Of a stretch of 64,000 bases of DNA, positions 15,201 through 22,963 are shown piece after piece. Both the position numbers and the translations under genes were made by a program. The stretch lies in NCBI RefSeq assembly GCF_003206045.1, contig NZ_PZJM01000016.1, positions 29,522 to 93,521 on the forward strand, in the 5' to 3' direction. Position 1 is the stretch's first letter; each line of letters begins with the position of its first letter. Below the pieces are notes generated by a model, which did no database searches, had not been told where the DNA came from, and was given only the letters and a program-made list of their open reading frames with translations. This stretch comes from Salinicola lusitanus. GTDB taxonomy: Bacteria; Pseudomonadota; Gammaproteobacteria; Pseudomonadales; Halomonadaceae.

Positions 15201-18140
15201 GGACTGCGAGAGGAAATAGAGAAGGTCTACCACGCGCGCGATCGACGGGATGAACGGCATGACGCTGGTGTCAAAGAACTTCTCCATGCAGCAGCTCTTC
15301 TGGGCTCCCTCATCCGAACTACTCGTGAGGACCTGACGCCCGCGATCCATTGCGATCCAGCTACGGTGGCCCGCACCGTCAATACCCTGCTGACTGCGGT
15401 GGATAGGCATCCCTACCGTATACCGTTTGGCTATCCCCAGATTGCTGCGTTGATCGTGAAGGGGATTCTCGATTGCGCGAGCGGACATAGCGAACTGACT
15501 CGGGCGATCTGCGTGCCTCTTCTTGACCGAATAGCAGAGTGCAGGACGTTGGGGCCGATGCTCACGCCTGTTTGGCGCTTCCTCGCACAGGCGACTCATC
15601 GGCAAGAACTCCTCTTGTATGCTGACGCCTGGATAGGCTCGCACGGGGTCGCCTGGACGTTGCCCCCCGCGGAGCGACACCAGTTCGTCACTGAGTTCGC
15701 GAGCCTCCTCCAAGAGATCGGCGAAAACGAAGCGGCCGAGCCGGCGCTCATCCGACTTCCCTGGGCGAATATCGGATATACGGGGCACAAGGACTACTCC
15801 CTGAGCCAGGCTCTTGCTTGGTTCCGTGAAGCTGCTGCGGTGAACGCGCGTGCTTGGGAAGATCAGGGACTGCGGCTCTTTTCACTTTCGCGAGAAGCCA
15901 CGCGAACAGGAGACAATCGAGTCGGCGGAGCAATAGAGACGGCGGTGTTGAGCGCTGCTTGTGTGGACGGGCCGTCGTCCATAGCGCGTATCGCGCTCAC
16001 TGCCGAGACGGCATTGGAGGTTGGCGATGATACGCTTGTCTATGCCCTCTTACGAATGGTTGAGACCGAGCCCCTCCAGAGATCCGAACTGCTTTCAATC
16101 TGGGCTTTCTGTATAGGCCAGCTCTGCTGGCGAGTTCATGCCGACCGACAGGTGCTGGCAGACGCACGGGATGCACTGCTCGCTGCCGCACAACGAGGTG
16201 GCATCGGTCACTTCGATCGCGACCTCCGACTGATGGGAGCGGCCGAGTTTGCCTGCCAGCGGGATCTGGACACTACCTCATCGCCAATCGAGCGCGACAC
16301 CCCTGACTACTCATCCCTCAAGCCTATCGACGCTATTATCTTGGCTCCGGCACACCAAGACTGGAAGCAGGTGGCCGCCAGTCTCGACGATGCGAAAGCG
16401 GAGGGGGGGGGCTCGTACTCGTACGCTGAGTGCATCAAGGAGGCGTGGGCCGCGCTCGAGAGACGCGAGGAGCAGATATGGTGGTTCGATGGGGCGAGCG
16501 ATGCGTACGAGCACCTCTTCCCCTTGGTGACTCCGGCGCAGCGTTGGGACGCGGTCCGCCGTGCCGTGTTGGCCGACCATTTCCTTTCCCCAGAAGTGCG
16601 GATCTATGCCATCCAAGAAAACCTGGACGCAATGTGCCTGCTCGCAGCGTCTCAGGCCGGTCAGAAGGAACTCCTCGATGGCACCAATAGGCTGCTCGAT
16701 ATGCACACGCTCTGGATCGAAGGGGACGGTCGTCTTCCACCGCTCTCTCCAATTCCGGTCGACGCTTCTTCTGATCTGGCTACATGGCCGGAGGTTTTGC
16801 TGGCCAACCTTCTGCGCTCGCTGGAATTCGACGAACAGACGTATGCGCAGACGGCCCTTCGGGGTGTCTTTGGCATGCTGAGTACCACTCCCACCCTACT
16901 GAGCCAACTTGTCGAGCGAGCTTCGGATTCCCAAGGCCAAGTCGCACAAAGGCTGTTGCTCATAGCAGAGGCCGTCGTCGTGAAAGCACAAGGCGAATCA
17001 TTCAACGAGTGCTTGGCCCGGTGGATGGTTGAGGCACCACGTCTCGATACAGGGCTCAGCGCTTGGGGTGCTCTTCTAGTTGCAGCAAAGACATCTCGAG
17101 GCGCTGATCCCTCTTGGCCGAAGCCAACCGAAAACCCTCCCTTCGTGATCGCTTCATCGGCGCCCCTGATTTCTGGACCCTCCTCGCAAACTGGGCTGCA
17201 TGCGAGCGCCGGGAGGCCGAGCCTGAGCTTCCTCTCGTTCCTAAAAACCGCATGCAATGAGAGCCTAAGGGATGTCGAGTCGGATTTTGCATCGTCTATT
17301 CGCAACGATCCTCCATCGCCGAGCCAATGCCGCAGACGGGCGGGGGGAGACGGCGACTATGTGCTAAGTCCGAAAGATGAGGCTGAGAATACCCGCCTAT
17401 TCGAGGTCCTCAGGAAGCACGACCGCCAAGGCCGATTCTCTGACGTAGATGTTGCGCGGCTGGCGCAGGCGCTCGTCCCTGCCGCCGACCCCTTCGTTTT
17501 CCTGCGAACGCCGGCCCCCCACACCCAAGCAGATGGTTGGCCTATCGATGACGACTTGGATGAATTGATGACCGAGTCGCCAGAGAAGCTGGCGTATGAG
17601 CTTGCCGCCCTTCTATCTTCCGATCTACCAGATAACATCCGTGTCCTAGGCGGAAGCGTAACGAGCTACTCCAGAGAGTGGGACGTTAAGGTTCACATGC
17701 ATCACCGCCTGCCCAGCAGCTTAGCGGGAGACCGCGAACCACCGCGGGTACTGAATGCTCGCACTTCACTAATGCTCCAGGACTTCGATATTATCTTCGG
17801 GCCGGGTTCTGACGATGGCTGGCTGACGTGGGGGGTGTATGGTCTGTTTCCTTTCGTCGATGGATTAGTCGATGTCTTTCCTAGCCCTAAGTGGCGCCAG
17901 TTGGGATGGCAGCCCTCTCCCTCAGACCCAACCCGTTGGCTCCGAGAAGGAGTAATCGTCGCTTGGCATGAACGACTGCTGGGTCCCGTGCGGAGGGTCT
18001 ATGGAGGTGATCTAATCTACCGGCATCCCGTCCTCACGCGGTGGGTCTGCACTTCTGACGAATGGAGCCGATTATGCGACGAGCTCGGTGAGCCGGAGCC
18101 TTGCTACTATCCGGCGCGGGCCCGATGCGACCATCACTAG
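12240..18140 (+). CDS. Giant STAND ATPase with N-terminal Cap4-like nuclease (Avs-like)
   Basis: A 1966-residue predicted antiphage sensor-effector. Residues about 7-140 resemble the DUF4297/Cap4 dsDNA endonuclease: GLDDVVV (metal Asp near 50) then RFIQVKHT (QxK near 66-68). A P-loop ATPase follows with Walker A GEPGSGKT (about 298-305) and Walker B FVIAVDGIDH (about 400-410). The remaining 1,400 residues are helical, repeat-like and without catalytic motifs, as expected of a sensor arm. The layout matches Avs2/Avs3-class STAND NTPases, which recognise phage terminase or portal proteins and then cleave DNA. ATG at 12240 follows GGAGCG. The gene is the last in the tRNA-Ile island. The trigger is unknown. 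Confidence 0.82.
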   Translation: MTSKSKNPGAGLGDPYWYEWSVGLEYVLDLLDAQKQVLTVTLQKSGHKGLDDVVVAFADGKSRFIQVKHTRVSDSLTFGDMVASGDSEDSLLKHMAAGWVAAGEPAEVWLLTNRQAGTQKHTPKGAGSITRPSLADFITWMSAESKRAATLSAMKVKPEWKGAWDNLWLPQLEDIKTDAKKLAFLKALEVQHSEPELPEVRMRLLERIEKLFALKPAVCDGLLARLDSALRIWATSDRGEAEAITKEVAYEKLCLEEDTIVGDHDFPPPAPFFPSRIPAVDDVVELLRKRDTPVVFVSGEPGSGKTALLSHLANRRDAFIDARFHAYRPITPENQLLPADSEVTKPRSLWSDLLIKLRPLARGRLFELQVPVHAGSLSVEELRAHVLRIANMLGEAEGRPFVIAVDGIDHAARAGEGPDTFLASLVPPDQIPEHVTFLIGGQPSEAYLRQYPDWLRHGAAGVEMYRLPRLGLDDVRELIGARLNVNSDLANAVARDIHTACEGHTLSTVFAVEEARLLGDEIDGLSSLLANRRLTSGVEGYYKAIWLATTREFVNASALRLAACLTLARSRTTPEMLRAVVDPDGTMPVNWMDVLRALRPLVVEESQGFRVFHNDFRVFLHGVLRGDPDTYRESASLLGDFLRDGDDPLARHAAVQALYGIAERPRDQASVFEPSWVLEGHAIGRGLDILTEQAVTAAEALAAIKPDWSLAHQVAAGLKTLKQLRASLQWRDGREDIDSVPPGAISPRGVERAVPAKPDWIHDRVVAAINDVLELCDLGETERARAAFERWFAGLSPKEVAESARFGAGTHEHQQQDAARSLLAGLGRASAATTTLLECSQGTGWESAEASYAQGLLDSADGFAVRDQDFAEVLHRIQQCYLIDVEKLLWRLIDSREWCRCGLVLQAMSPQDCHPWYLRVSGAVAAAILGDGALQERWTKPVLADRSSAIAASMEHVGTGLDEPSQITVMVRLAVLFGITDPNRHASGLREEIEKVYHARDRRDERHDAGVKELLHAAALLGSLIRTTREDLTPAIHCDPATVARTVNTLLTAVDRHPYRIPFGYPQIAALIVKGILDCASGHSELTRAICVPLLDRIAECRTLGPMLTPVWRFLAQATHRQELLLYADAWIGSHGVAWTLPPAERHQFVTEFASLLQEIGENEAAEPALIRLPWANIGYTGHKDYSLSQALAWFREAAAVNARAWEDQGLRLFSLSREATRTGDNRVGGAIETAVLSAACVDGPSSIARIALTAETALEVGDDTLVYALLRMVETEPLQRSELLSIWAFCIGQLCWRVHADRQVLADARDALLAAAQRGGIGHFDRDLRLMGAAEFACQRDLDTTSSPIERDTPDYSSLKPIDAIILAPAHQDWKQVAASLDDAKAEGGGSYSYAECIKEAWAALERREEQIWWFDGASDAYEHLFPLVTPAQRWDAVRRAVLADHFLSPEVRIYAIQENLDAMCLLAASQAGQKELLDGTNRLLDMHTLWIEGDGRLPPLSPIPVDASSDLATWPEVLLANLLRSLEFDEQTYAQTALRGVFGMLSTTPTLLSQLVERASDSQGQVAQRLLLIAEAVVVKAQGESFNECLARWMVEAPRLDTGLSAWGALLVAAKTSRGADPSWPKPTENPPFVIASSAPLISGPSSQTGLHASAGRPSLSFLSFLKTACNESLRDVESDFASSIRNDPPSPSQCRRRAGGDGDYVLSPKDEAENTRLFEVLRKHDRQGRFSDVDVARLAQALVPAADPFVFLRTPAPHTQADGWPIDDDLDELMTESPEKLAYELAALLSSDLPDNIRVLGGSVTSYSREWDVKVHMHHRLPSSLAGDREPPRVLNARTSLMLQDFDIIFGPGSDDGWLTWGVYGLFPFVDGLVDVFPSPKWRQLGWQPSPSDPTRWLREGVIVAWHERLLGPVRRVYGGDLIYRHPVLTRWVCTSDEWSRLCDELGEPEPCYYPARARCDHH

Positions 18141-18388
18141 CGGTTAAATTGAAGAATGCTCACAAGCCGTGAACAGACAGCATGCCTTTGAAAAAGTAAT
18201 CTTGCGCCCCTCATAAGTATGCCTCTTCGAAAGAGGGGAGGCTCGAAAGCGGTACACCACTGGTACACACACCAGCTTCCTGTGCTATCTTCAACCTTCG
18301 CTAAGCTACTGATTCTAAGGAATTGTACCTTTCGCTCGATTACGGTCACTTTTCCTTTTGTGTCAGTGACTTATTGTTTTAAAAGCCA

Positions 18389-18435
18389 ACTCATAATCCC
18401 TTGGTCGTAGGTTCAAGTCCTGCTGGGCCCACCAC
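18389..18435 (+). repeat. attR: partial tRNA-Ile 3' end
   Basis: Direct repeat of 6634-6680 with one mismatch; it lacks the 5' half of the tRNA (upstream is AAAAGCCA, not a stem), so it is an attachment-site duplication, not a gene. Confidence 0.85.
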
Positions 18436-18501
18436 CGAATCCTATCTTGTTGTTTGACCCGTCTCGGGGCTCCCTATCTGCATAGTGCCTTCACCTTGAC
18501 T

Positions 18502-18765
18502 TCACTCGATTGCCGGGTCGTATTCGATGCAGTCCACTAAATGGTTCGAGGGCAGGGCACCGCGTAGGTCATCTGGATCGTCCGGTGTCACAGGCTCTTT
18601 CGAAGGGTCAAAAAAGCTCCGCAATTCGCCACCGTCGATGATGACGTGGATCACGCAGGTGCGGCGATGAAAGTATCGCGACGAAGATGTGGCGAAGTCG
18701 AATTCAGTGAGTGTTGACTCATAGGCTGTTGAGTACCGCGTCGATTCAATATGGGCTTGCTCGGC
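18502..18765 (-). pseudogene. Gene fragment without start codon
   Basis: An open minus-strand frame of about 87 codons ends at a TGA at 18502 and includes TCVIHVIIDGGELRSFFDP and SNHLVDCIEYDPAIE, which look like genuine protein sequence. No ATG or GTG precedes it and a run of G at 18773 may mark a frameshift. Family not recognised. Confidence 0.35.
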
Positions 18766-18928
18766 CGCTCAAGGGGGGAGGGCAAAACACTGCTTGGGCG
18801 GATTCTGGCGCGATGGCAACAAAGAGGCCCAGAGATCACATGACGCTCTGGGCCACGTCTTTGGTAGATATGCCCACCAACTGGTCGCACGCTTATCGTG
18901 GCAGCTGTTCCGCGCCGTGAATATCTAT

Positions 18929-19116
18929 CTATAGCACGACGCCCTCGATGGGATCGCTCAGGGGCGGTAGTCGGTCACACCGGCGCCGGTTTTCAGATCG
19001 ATGGGTACCGACACATGGTCGTGAATCATCAGCCATTGGCCATCGAGCTTGCGCAAACCGATGGTCTCGCGGGTCCACAGGTCGATCTTGTTGCCGGCCA
19101 CAGAGCCCATGAAACG
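18929..19116. repeat. 188-bp direct repeat, left copy
   Basis: Nearly identical (about 3 differences) to 21817-22004, the 3' end of the SnoaL-like gene plus 29 bp beyond its stop. The copies bound the prophage remnant. Confidence 0.9.
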
Positions 19117-19232
19117 GCTGTAGCCGTTGGATTCGGCCCAACGCGCGACCGGAACGCCGGCGGCGTTGAACAGTTCGCGCGCGCGATCGGCGCTGAAGGC
19201 TTGCGTTGGGGTAGCTGGTGCGGAGTGTCCAT
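18958..19232 (-). pseudogene. Phage regulator fragment fused to SnoaL-like tail
   Basis: Reading right to left, an ATG at 19232 with an AGGA site begins MDTPHQLPQRK; a one-base shift near 19200 is needed to enter FSADRARELFNAAGVPVARW, which resembles small phage DNA-binding proteins. At 19116 the frame crosses into the duplicated SnoaL-like C-terminus (RFMGSVAGNKIDLW). A longer in-frame reading starts at 19329 but would cover the operator. Most likely non-functional. Confidence 0.5.
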
Positions 19233-19310
19233 GGCGGCGTTCCTGCGTTAGGAAGAATTGCCAATCAGGTGATGGCTGGTGCGTAACTGATTGGTGTGTG
19301 GTTAATGAAG

Positions 19311-19356
19311 GTGCCATATATGGCACCATTCAATAGGTAAGTGCCATTTATGTCAC
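19311..19356. promoter_or_regulatory. Paired operators GTGCCATA-TATGGCAC
   Basis: A perfect 16-bp palindrome (19311-19326) and an imperfect copy GTGCCATTTATGTCAC (19341-19356), centres exactly 30 bp apart, lie between the divergent regulator genes; the second overlaps the repressor start codon. This is the arrangement of a phage immunity switch. Confidence 0.7.
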
Positions 19357-19649
19357 TCGGGGACCGTATCCACTCGGAACGCGTGCGCCTTGGATACAGC
19401 TAAACGGCGTTCGCTGAGTTGGCGGGAGCGTCTAAGCGCTCTCAGATTGGTTGGGAGCAAGGTCGCTCGGAACCTGATGCCGAAGCGCTAGCGGCATGGG
19501 CTGCCGAGGTGCTGGACGTGACCTTTGTCGTCACAAGGGAAGTCGCGGAGCCAAACGATCCGAGGATTAGTTCTGCGGATAATATTGGATCTCGAGCTGA
19601 TGAAGCGCATCGTGGCGATGCTCGGGGAAGCCGGTCGGAAGGCAGGTAA
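19350..19649 (+). pseudogene. XRE-family phage repressor with premature stop
   Basis: From the ATG at 19350 the frame reads MSLGDRIHSERVRLGYS, then TAA at 19401-19403, then continues TAFAELAGASKRSQIGWEQG, a standard helix-turn-helix. The stop stands where relatives have Gln (CAA), so a single C-to-T change explains it. A second frame (19525-19773) continues with plausible sequence (LELMKRIVAMLGEAGRKAG), suggesting a later frameshift as well. The operators upstream suggest it once controlled the prophage. Internal restart at the ATG at 19419 would omit the first helices. Confidence 0.7.
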
Positions 19650-19792
19650 ACGCCGGGCTGCGGATAGGCTGCTGCTGAAAAGTCTCGAGGTTTATCAATA
19701 TTTCGTTAAGGAATCGGATATTTCGGACGATAAGGTCAGAGGGGTAGCAAAAATTGTCGTCAGCGATTTATGAAGGCGTCCGAGAGAGCCTT

Positions 19793-20113
19793 ATGCGAGA
19801 ACAAGATCTGATGAAGCTGGCCGAAGTGCTCAACGCGGAGATTGAGGCGCAGCCGGCTGGTGAGCAGCGTACGATCCCGGTCACCGTTAGCGGGGGCAAC
19901 AACGGCATTATTGTCGTGGGTAGCTCGCACATCACTATCGCGTCCGAGCGTAAACAGAAGAAGACGTGCCCGTACTGCGCGGAGGACGTTCGCGTAGCCG
20001 CGATCAAGTGCAAGCACTGTGGCAGTGATTTTAAGTCACAAAATTCTGACCAGCTTGCTCAAAAACTGACCCACTACTATCGGGTAGGGCATTGCGCGTT
20101 GCCGTTATGGTGA
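19793..20113 (+). CDS. Small zinc-ribbon protein, unknown function
   Basis: Product of about 106 residues, not recognised as a named family. Its C-terminal part has CPYCAEDVRVAAIKCKHCG, a C-x2-C...C-x2-C zinc ribbon; the middle is a beta-rich Gly/Ser stretch (VSGGNNGIIVVGSSHITI). The ATG at 19793, with GAGAG upstream, is preferred to a TTG at 19754 that would overlap the repressor remnant. Position directly behind the repressor suggests a lysogeny-expressed accessory gene. Confidence 0.55.
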   Translation: MREQDLMKLAEVLNAEIEAQPAGEQRTIPVTVSGGNNGIIVVGSSHITIASERKQKKTCPYCAEDVRVAAIKCKHCGSDFKSQNSDQLAQKLTHYYRVGHCALPLW

Positions 20114-20192
20114 AACAAAGAAGGTGAGTGCCTGATTCAGCGGGATGCGGTTGTTTTAGCCGCCGTGCGAATGATCGCTAAAGGAGCCAGCG

Positions 20193-20675
20193 ATGGACTT
20201 TCCTGAACTGTTAACAAAGATATCGGAGCTTCAGGATCAGTTGGGGCAAGCCAGAGCAGAATGGCTTAAGCACGTGCTCAGTCTCGCTGTAGGGGCTTTA
20301 GCAGTGCTGTCCGCGTTGCGGCCAGCCGCTGTGACGGTTACTCAGTCATATCTGCTCGCTGGCACTTGGCTCTTTTTGGGCGCTGGAATCGTCGCTGGCG
20401 CGGTAGCTACATACCTGCAGATCGAAATCTTGAAACGTTCGATTAACTTATTGAAAGACGATGTACAGCGGAAAGCGGAAAGTTTCGGTAGTCGACCTCC
20501 CCGCACTGCAGTATTTAGAGTCATCCGCGCACCGAAGACAATGAGATTCGCCGTGCCAATTATGATCATTACCCTATTGTTAGCGGTATGCTGCCTAGTA
20601 GGCTTCTCCATGCTGGGGGCGCTTCAAGGGTTACCCGCGGTACCCAATGGTGCAGCTAATCCATTGGCTCATTAA
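20193..20675 (+). CDS. Small membrane protein, unknown function
   Basis: A 160-residue protein with a short amphipathic N-terminus (MDFPELLTKISELQDQLGQ, possibly coiled coil), a hydrophobic pair at about residues 25-45 and 52-78, a charged linker, and a final segment around 125-150 (FAVPIMIITLLLAVCCLVGF). ATG at 20193 follows AAAGGAGCC. No family recognised. It sits in the prophage remnant, where small membrane proteins often act in exclusion or lysis; that is only a suggestion. Confidence 0.6.
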   Translation: MDFPELLTKISELQDQLGQARAEWLKHVLSLAVGALAVLSALRPAAVTVTQSYLLAGTWLFLGAGIVAGAVATYLQIEILKRSINLLKDDVQRKAESFGSRPPRTAVFRVIRAPKTMRFAVPIMIITLLLAVCCLVGFSMLGALQGLPAVPNGAANPLAH

Positions 20676-20710
20676 TCAACTCCGATTTTTATCTGAAGAG
20701 GAAATTTTCG

Positions 20711-21091
20711 ATGGCTGCAAAATACCAAAAGAATGTTATCCCGCTCGGCCCTAATAAGTCAGTGGAGATATTTGCCACACCAAAGGTTTCCGAGGCTTTC
20801 GAGCAGGTAACCGAGGACATGACCCTCGTTAAGGGTGTGAAGCTAGCTCAGGTTATTGAGGCTGCGTATAACCAAGGCAAAAAGGATGGAGCTCGTGAAA
20901 CCTTCGAGGCCATTACTACAGGCCTAGATGACGCGAAGAGAGCTATTCCCCATAAGAACCCCGGCAAGCCGAAAGGCACGAAAAAGATTGCCAAGCCTTC
21001 GTCTGTGAAAGCGAAGGAAGCGAAAGCGAAAAGCCCTAGCCCAGCAAAAGCTGCAAAGAAGCCGGCCACTAAGAAAGCGCCGACGAAGTAA
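20711..21091 (+). CDS. Protein with Lys/Ala/Pro-rich histone-H1-like tail
   Basis: A 126-residue product, not recognised. The first 85 residues look folded (MAAKYQKNVIPLGPNKSVEIFA...); the last 40 are basic and low-complexity (KPKGTKKIAKPSSVKAK, KAAKKPATKKAPTK), like the DNA-binding tails of AlgP or H1-like proteins. ATG at 20711 follows GAGGAAATTTTCG. It is 35 bp after the membrane-protein gene, likely the same transcript. Non-specific nucleic-acid binding is inferred from charge alone. Confidence 0.6.
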   Translation: MAAKYQKNVIPLGPNKSVEIFATPKVSEAFEQVTEDMTLVKGVKLAQVIEAAYNQGKKDGARETFEAITTGLDDAKRAIPHKNPGKPKGTKKIAKPSSVKAKEAKAKSPSPAKAAKKPATKKAPTK

Positions 21092-21207
21092 GCACTTCTA
21101 TTTTTTCCCCGTCAAAATGAGCCCCGCACGCGCGTGAGGTGCAATGGGAGTCCGAGCAGGATCGCCGGACTCTCATCGCATCTGAATCCCCCAGGGAGCG
21201 CGCCACC

Positions 21208-21477
21208 ATGTCAGAGTTTGGCTTGGCCATGTTCGTCGCTCAGGTGCACCAGGAGAGCCGCTGGCGTGCCGACGCACAGTCGCCGGCCGGGGCTGAGGGC
21301 ATCGTACAGTTCATGCCTGCGACTGGCGCCCACGTCGAGCATTTCAACGCCGGGCGCAGCGCCGCCAATTTCCACGAGAACCGACAGTATCCGCGCCTGA
21401 TTCTGCAGCGCTGGGAGCCACTCTATGTGGCTGCCGGTTGGGGCAACGGCGCGTGTACCGCGAGATGCTCGCTGTGA
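21208..21477 (+). pseudogene. Truncated phage lytic transglycosylase
   Basis: From the ATG at 21208 (AGGGAG upstream) the product reads VHQESRWRADAQSPAGAEGIVQFMPATG, the catalytic Glu and GxxQFMP signature of SLT-type lytic transglycosylases. After about 75 residues it departs from the family and ends at 90, running into the spanin gene, so the C-terminal half was lost by deletion. Probably inactive. Confidence 0.7.
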
Positions 21478-21816
21478 TTGCTCGGCTACTCAGATGGTGG
21501 CCGCTGCTGGTCTCTGCGCAGGCGATCGCCGCGTTGGTCTGGTGGAGCGAGCACCGCTACGACCAGGGTTACGTTGCTGCCGCGCAGGCAGGTCAGGCAG
21601 CACTCGACCAGCGGGAGCATGAATACGCCGATCAGCGTGCCATGATCGAAGCCGAGGCCGCCGAGCGCTACCGCGATCAGGTGACACGCGGCAACGAGAT
21701 CGCCGAGCAGTTGGCGAGCACGCACGACGAACTGGAAACCGCCCGTGAACGGGCGCGGGAGACGATCACAGATGTCACCACGGTCTATCTGCCGGCGCCT
21801 GGCGCCGCGCCTCTGC
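21465..21816 (+). pseudogene. Truncated phage Rz-like spanin
   Basis: ATG at 21465 gives MLAVIARLLRWWPLLVSAQAIAALVWW, a single N-terminal membrane anchor, then a long charged coiled coil (residues about 40-105), the shape of an inner-membrane spanin. At 21817 the frame passes into the antisense of the 188-bp repeat, so the natural C-terminus is gone. Confidence 0.6.
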
Positions 21817-22004
21817 CTATAGCACGACGACCTCGATGGGATCGCTCAGGGGCGGTAGTCGGTCACACCGGCGCCGGTTTTCAGATCGATGGGCACCGAC
21901 ACATGGTCGTGAATCATCAGCCATTGGCCATCGAGCTTGCGCAAACCGATGGTCTCGCGAGTCCACAGGTCGATCTTGTTGCCGGCCACAGAGCCCATGA
22001 AACG
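21817..22004. repeat. 188-bp direct repeat, right copy (native context)
   Basis: This copy belongs to the intact SnoaL-like gene (its last 53 codons) plus 29 bp downstream. See 18929-19116. Confidence 0.9.
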
Positions 22005-22277
22005 AGTGAAGCCGGTGGTGAAGGCGACATCGCCGGAACAATGGACCTTCATGTCCTTGAACTCGAATACGGGGTCTTCGTCGAACATCTCGAAGAAGGT
22101 GATCCAATTTTGGCGGAAGGACTCCCAGCCCTCGAAGCTGAAGGGCGGCATCACATCGAAGCCGAGATACTCCTCTCCCGGGTAATAGGTAGCCATCGTC
22201 CGGTCGAGATCGCGTGACTGGACGGCGTTCTGCCACTCTGCGCGCAGGGCGCGAATCTGTCTTTCATCCTGGGTCAT
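21846..22277 (-). CDS. SnoaL-like / NTF2-fold protein
   Basis: Small alpha+beta barrel protein of the SnoaL/DUF4440 type, about 143 residues, substrate unknown. It shows the typical N-terminal helix (QIRALRAEWQNAVQSRDLDRTMATY), a strand pair (VFEFKDMKVHCSGDVAFTTGF) and the late Trp-rich strand (DGQWLMIHDHVSVPID). The ATG at 22277 is used because AGGA is properly spaced before it; an in-frame start at 22304 lacks one. Its 3' third is duplicated at 18929. It is downstream of the methyltransferase gene on the same strand. Confidence 0.75.
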   Translation of the reverse strand: MTQDERQIRALRAEWQNAVQSRDLDRTMATYYPGEEYLGFDVMPPFSFEGWESFRQNWITFFEMFDEDPVFEFKDMKVHCSGDVAFTTGFTRFMGSVAGNKIDLWTRETIGLRKLDGQWLMIHDHVSVPIDLKTGAGVTDYRP

Positions 22278-22378
22278 GGGTCGGTTCCTGGGTGGGTTGA
22301 GCAAGTGACCATGTTGACGTGTGTCAGTGTCAGGGCATCGTCAGCAGAGTATTGAGGCGAATCCCGGTGAGATCCGTG

Positions 22379-22963
22379 TCAAGTCGAGCCGTTGGTCTTG
22401 CGTATCAGCGACGTGGCTCCATTTTCGATATGACCATCGATATGCCAGCGTTCGGCGGTCGCGAACTCGGCGTCGAGCAGGCGCTGATTGGTACCGCGTG
22501 CAAGACACAGGTTGCCGCAGATGAGCAGTCCATTCGGCTTGAGCCGTTCGTACAGCAGCTCGATGAGTGACAGCGATGGGGCGAGACCATCGAAGAATGC
22601 GAGATCGTAGGGGCCGGGCAAATCAGCGAGAACGTCGAAAAAATCGCCGTGGTGCACGCGGACGCGTTCTGCGAATCCAGCGGCCTCAAGGTTCTCACGA
22701 GCTAAAGCCACGTGATCGGGATCGCGCTCGATGGTATCCATCTGCGCACGATCTTCTGCACTTGCCAGCAGGCAAGCGGTGTAGCCGATCGCTGTACCCA
22801 GCTCGAGAATACGCTCGGGGCACTCTGCTCGTGCGGTGGCCAGCAGTCCAGCGCCATCCTCGAACACATAGGCATGGCAACCGTGACGCTGACGATGCTC
22901 ATCGGTTTCAGCCCGCAAGGCTTCGAAGCGGGCTGCATCGGATTCGATATTCATAGCTTTCAT
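22379..22963 (-). CDS. Class I SAM-dependent O-methyltransferase
   Basis: Rossmann-fold methyltransferase of the caffeoyl-CoA O-methyltransferase-like group, about 194 residues. The SAM-binding strand RILELGTAIGYTACLLA (about 51-67), acidic motif DTIERDPDHVALAREN and DLAFFDGLAPS (motif III) are intact. The start ATG at 22963 overlaps the stop of the upstream hydrolase gene (ATGA), so translation is coupled. Together with the hydrolase and SnoaL-like protein it suggests modification and degradation of one small organic substrate, not identified. Confidence 0.8.
   Translation of the reverse strand: MKAMNIESDAARFEALRAETDEHRQRHGCHAYVFEDGAGLLATARAECPERILELGTAIGYTACLLASAEDRAQMDTIERDPDHVALARENLEAAGFAERVRVHHGDFFDVLADLPGPYDLAFFDGLAPSLSLIELLYERLKPNGLLICGNLCLARGTNQRLLDAEFATAERWHIDGHIENGATSLIRKTNGST

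Larger units (their letters stand above)
6681..18388. mobile_element. Genomic island at tRNA-Ile(CAU), defence cargo, no integrase seen
   Basis: About 11.7 kb between the tRNA-Ile gene and a 47-bp copy of its 3' end. Cargo: nuclease-helicase-S24 peptidase, MazG-like enzyme, AbiEi/AbiEii, an hsdR remnant and a giant Cap4-STAND protein. Neither end holds a tyrosine recombinase, so the island is probably fixed or needs an integrase in trans. The presence of a degraded type I restriction gene shows turnover of cargo at this site. Confidence 0.75.
18141..18928. other. Non-coding region around the right end of the island
   Basis: No intact gene in 788 bp. Two GGTACAC words at 18251 and 18262, 11 bp apart, resemble arm-type recombinase sites beside attR. 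A minus-strand frame without a start (18502-18765) is listed separately. Confidence 0.5.
18929..21816. mobile_element. Decayed prophage fragment between 188-bp repeats
   Basis: A 2.9-kb segment with phage-type content: a broken XRE repressor with paired operators, a divergent small regulator fragment, three small unknown genes, a lytic transglycosylase stub and a truncated spanin. No integrase, terminase or structural genes remain. The flanking repeats derive from the neighbouring SnoaL-like gene, so an insertion or unequal exchange at that gene is likely. Confidence 0.65.

Noticed and set aside
6681..18388. Integrase or transposase gene in the tRNA-Ile island
   Set aside because: All long frames were read; none has tyrosine or serine recombinase or DDE motifs.
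18389..18435. Second tRNA-Ile gene
   Set aside because: Only the 3' half is present; upstream bases cannot form the acceptor or D stems.
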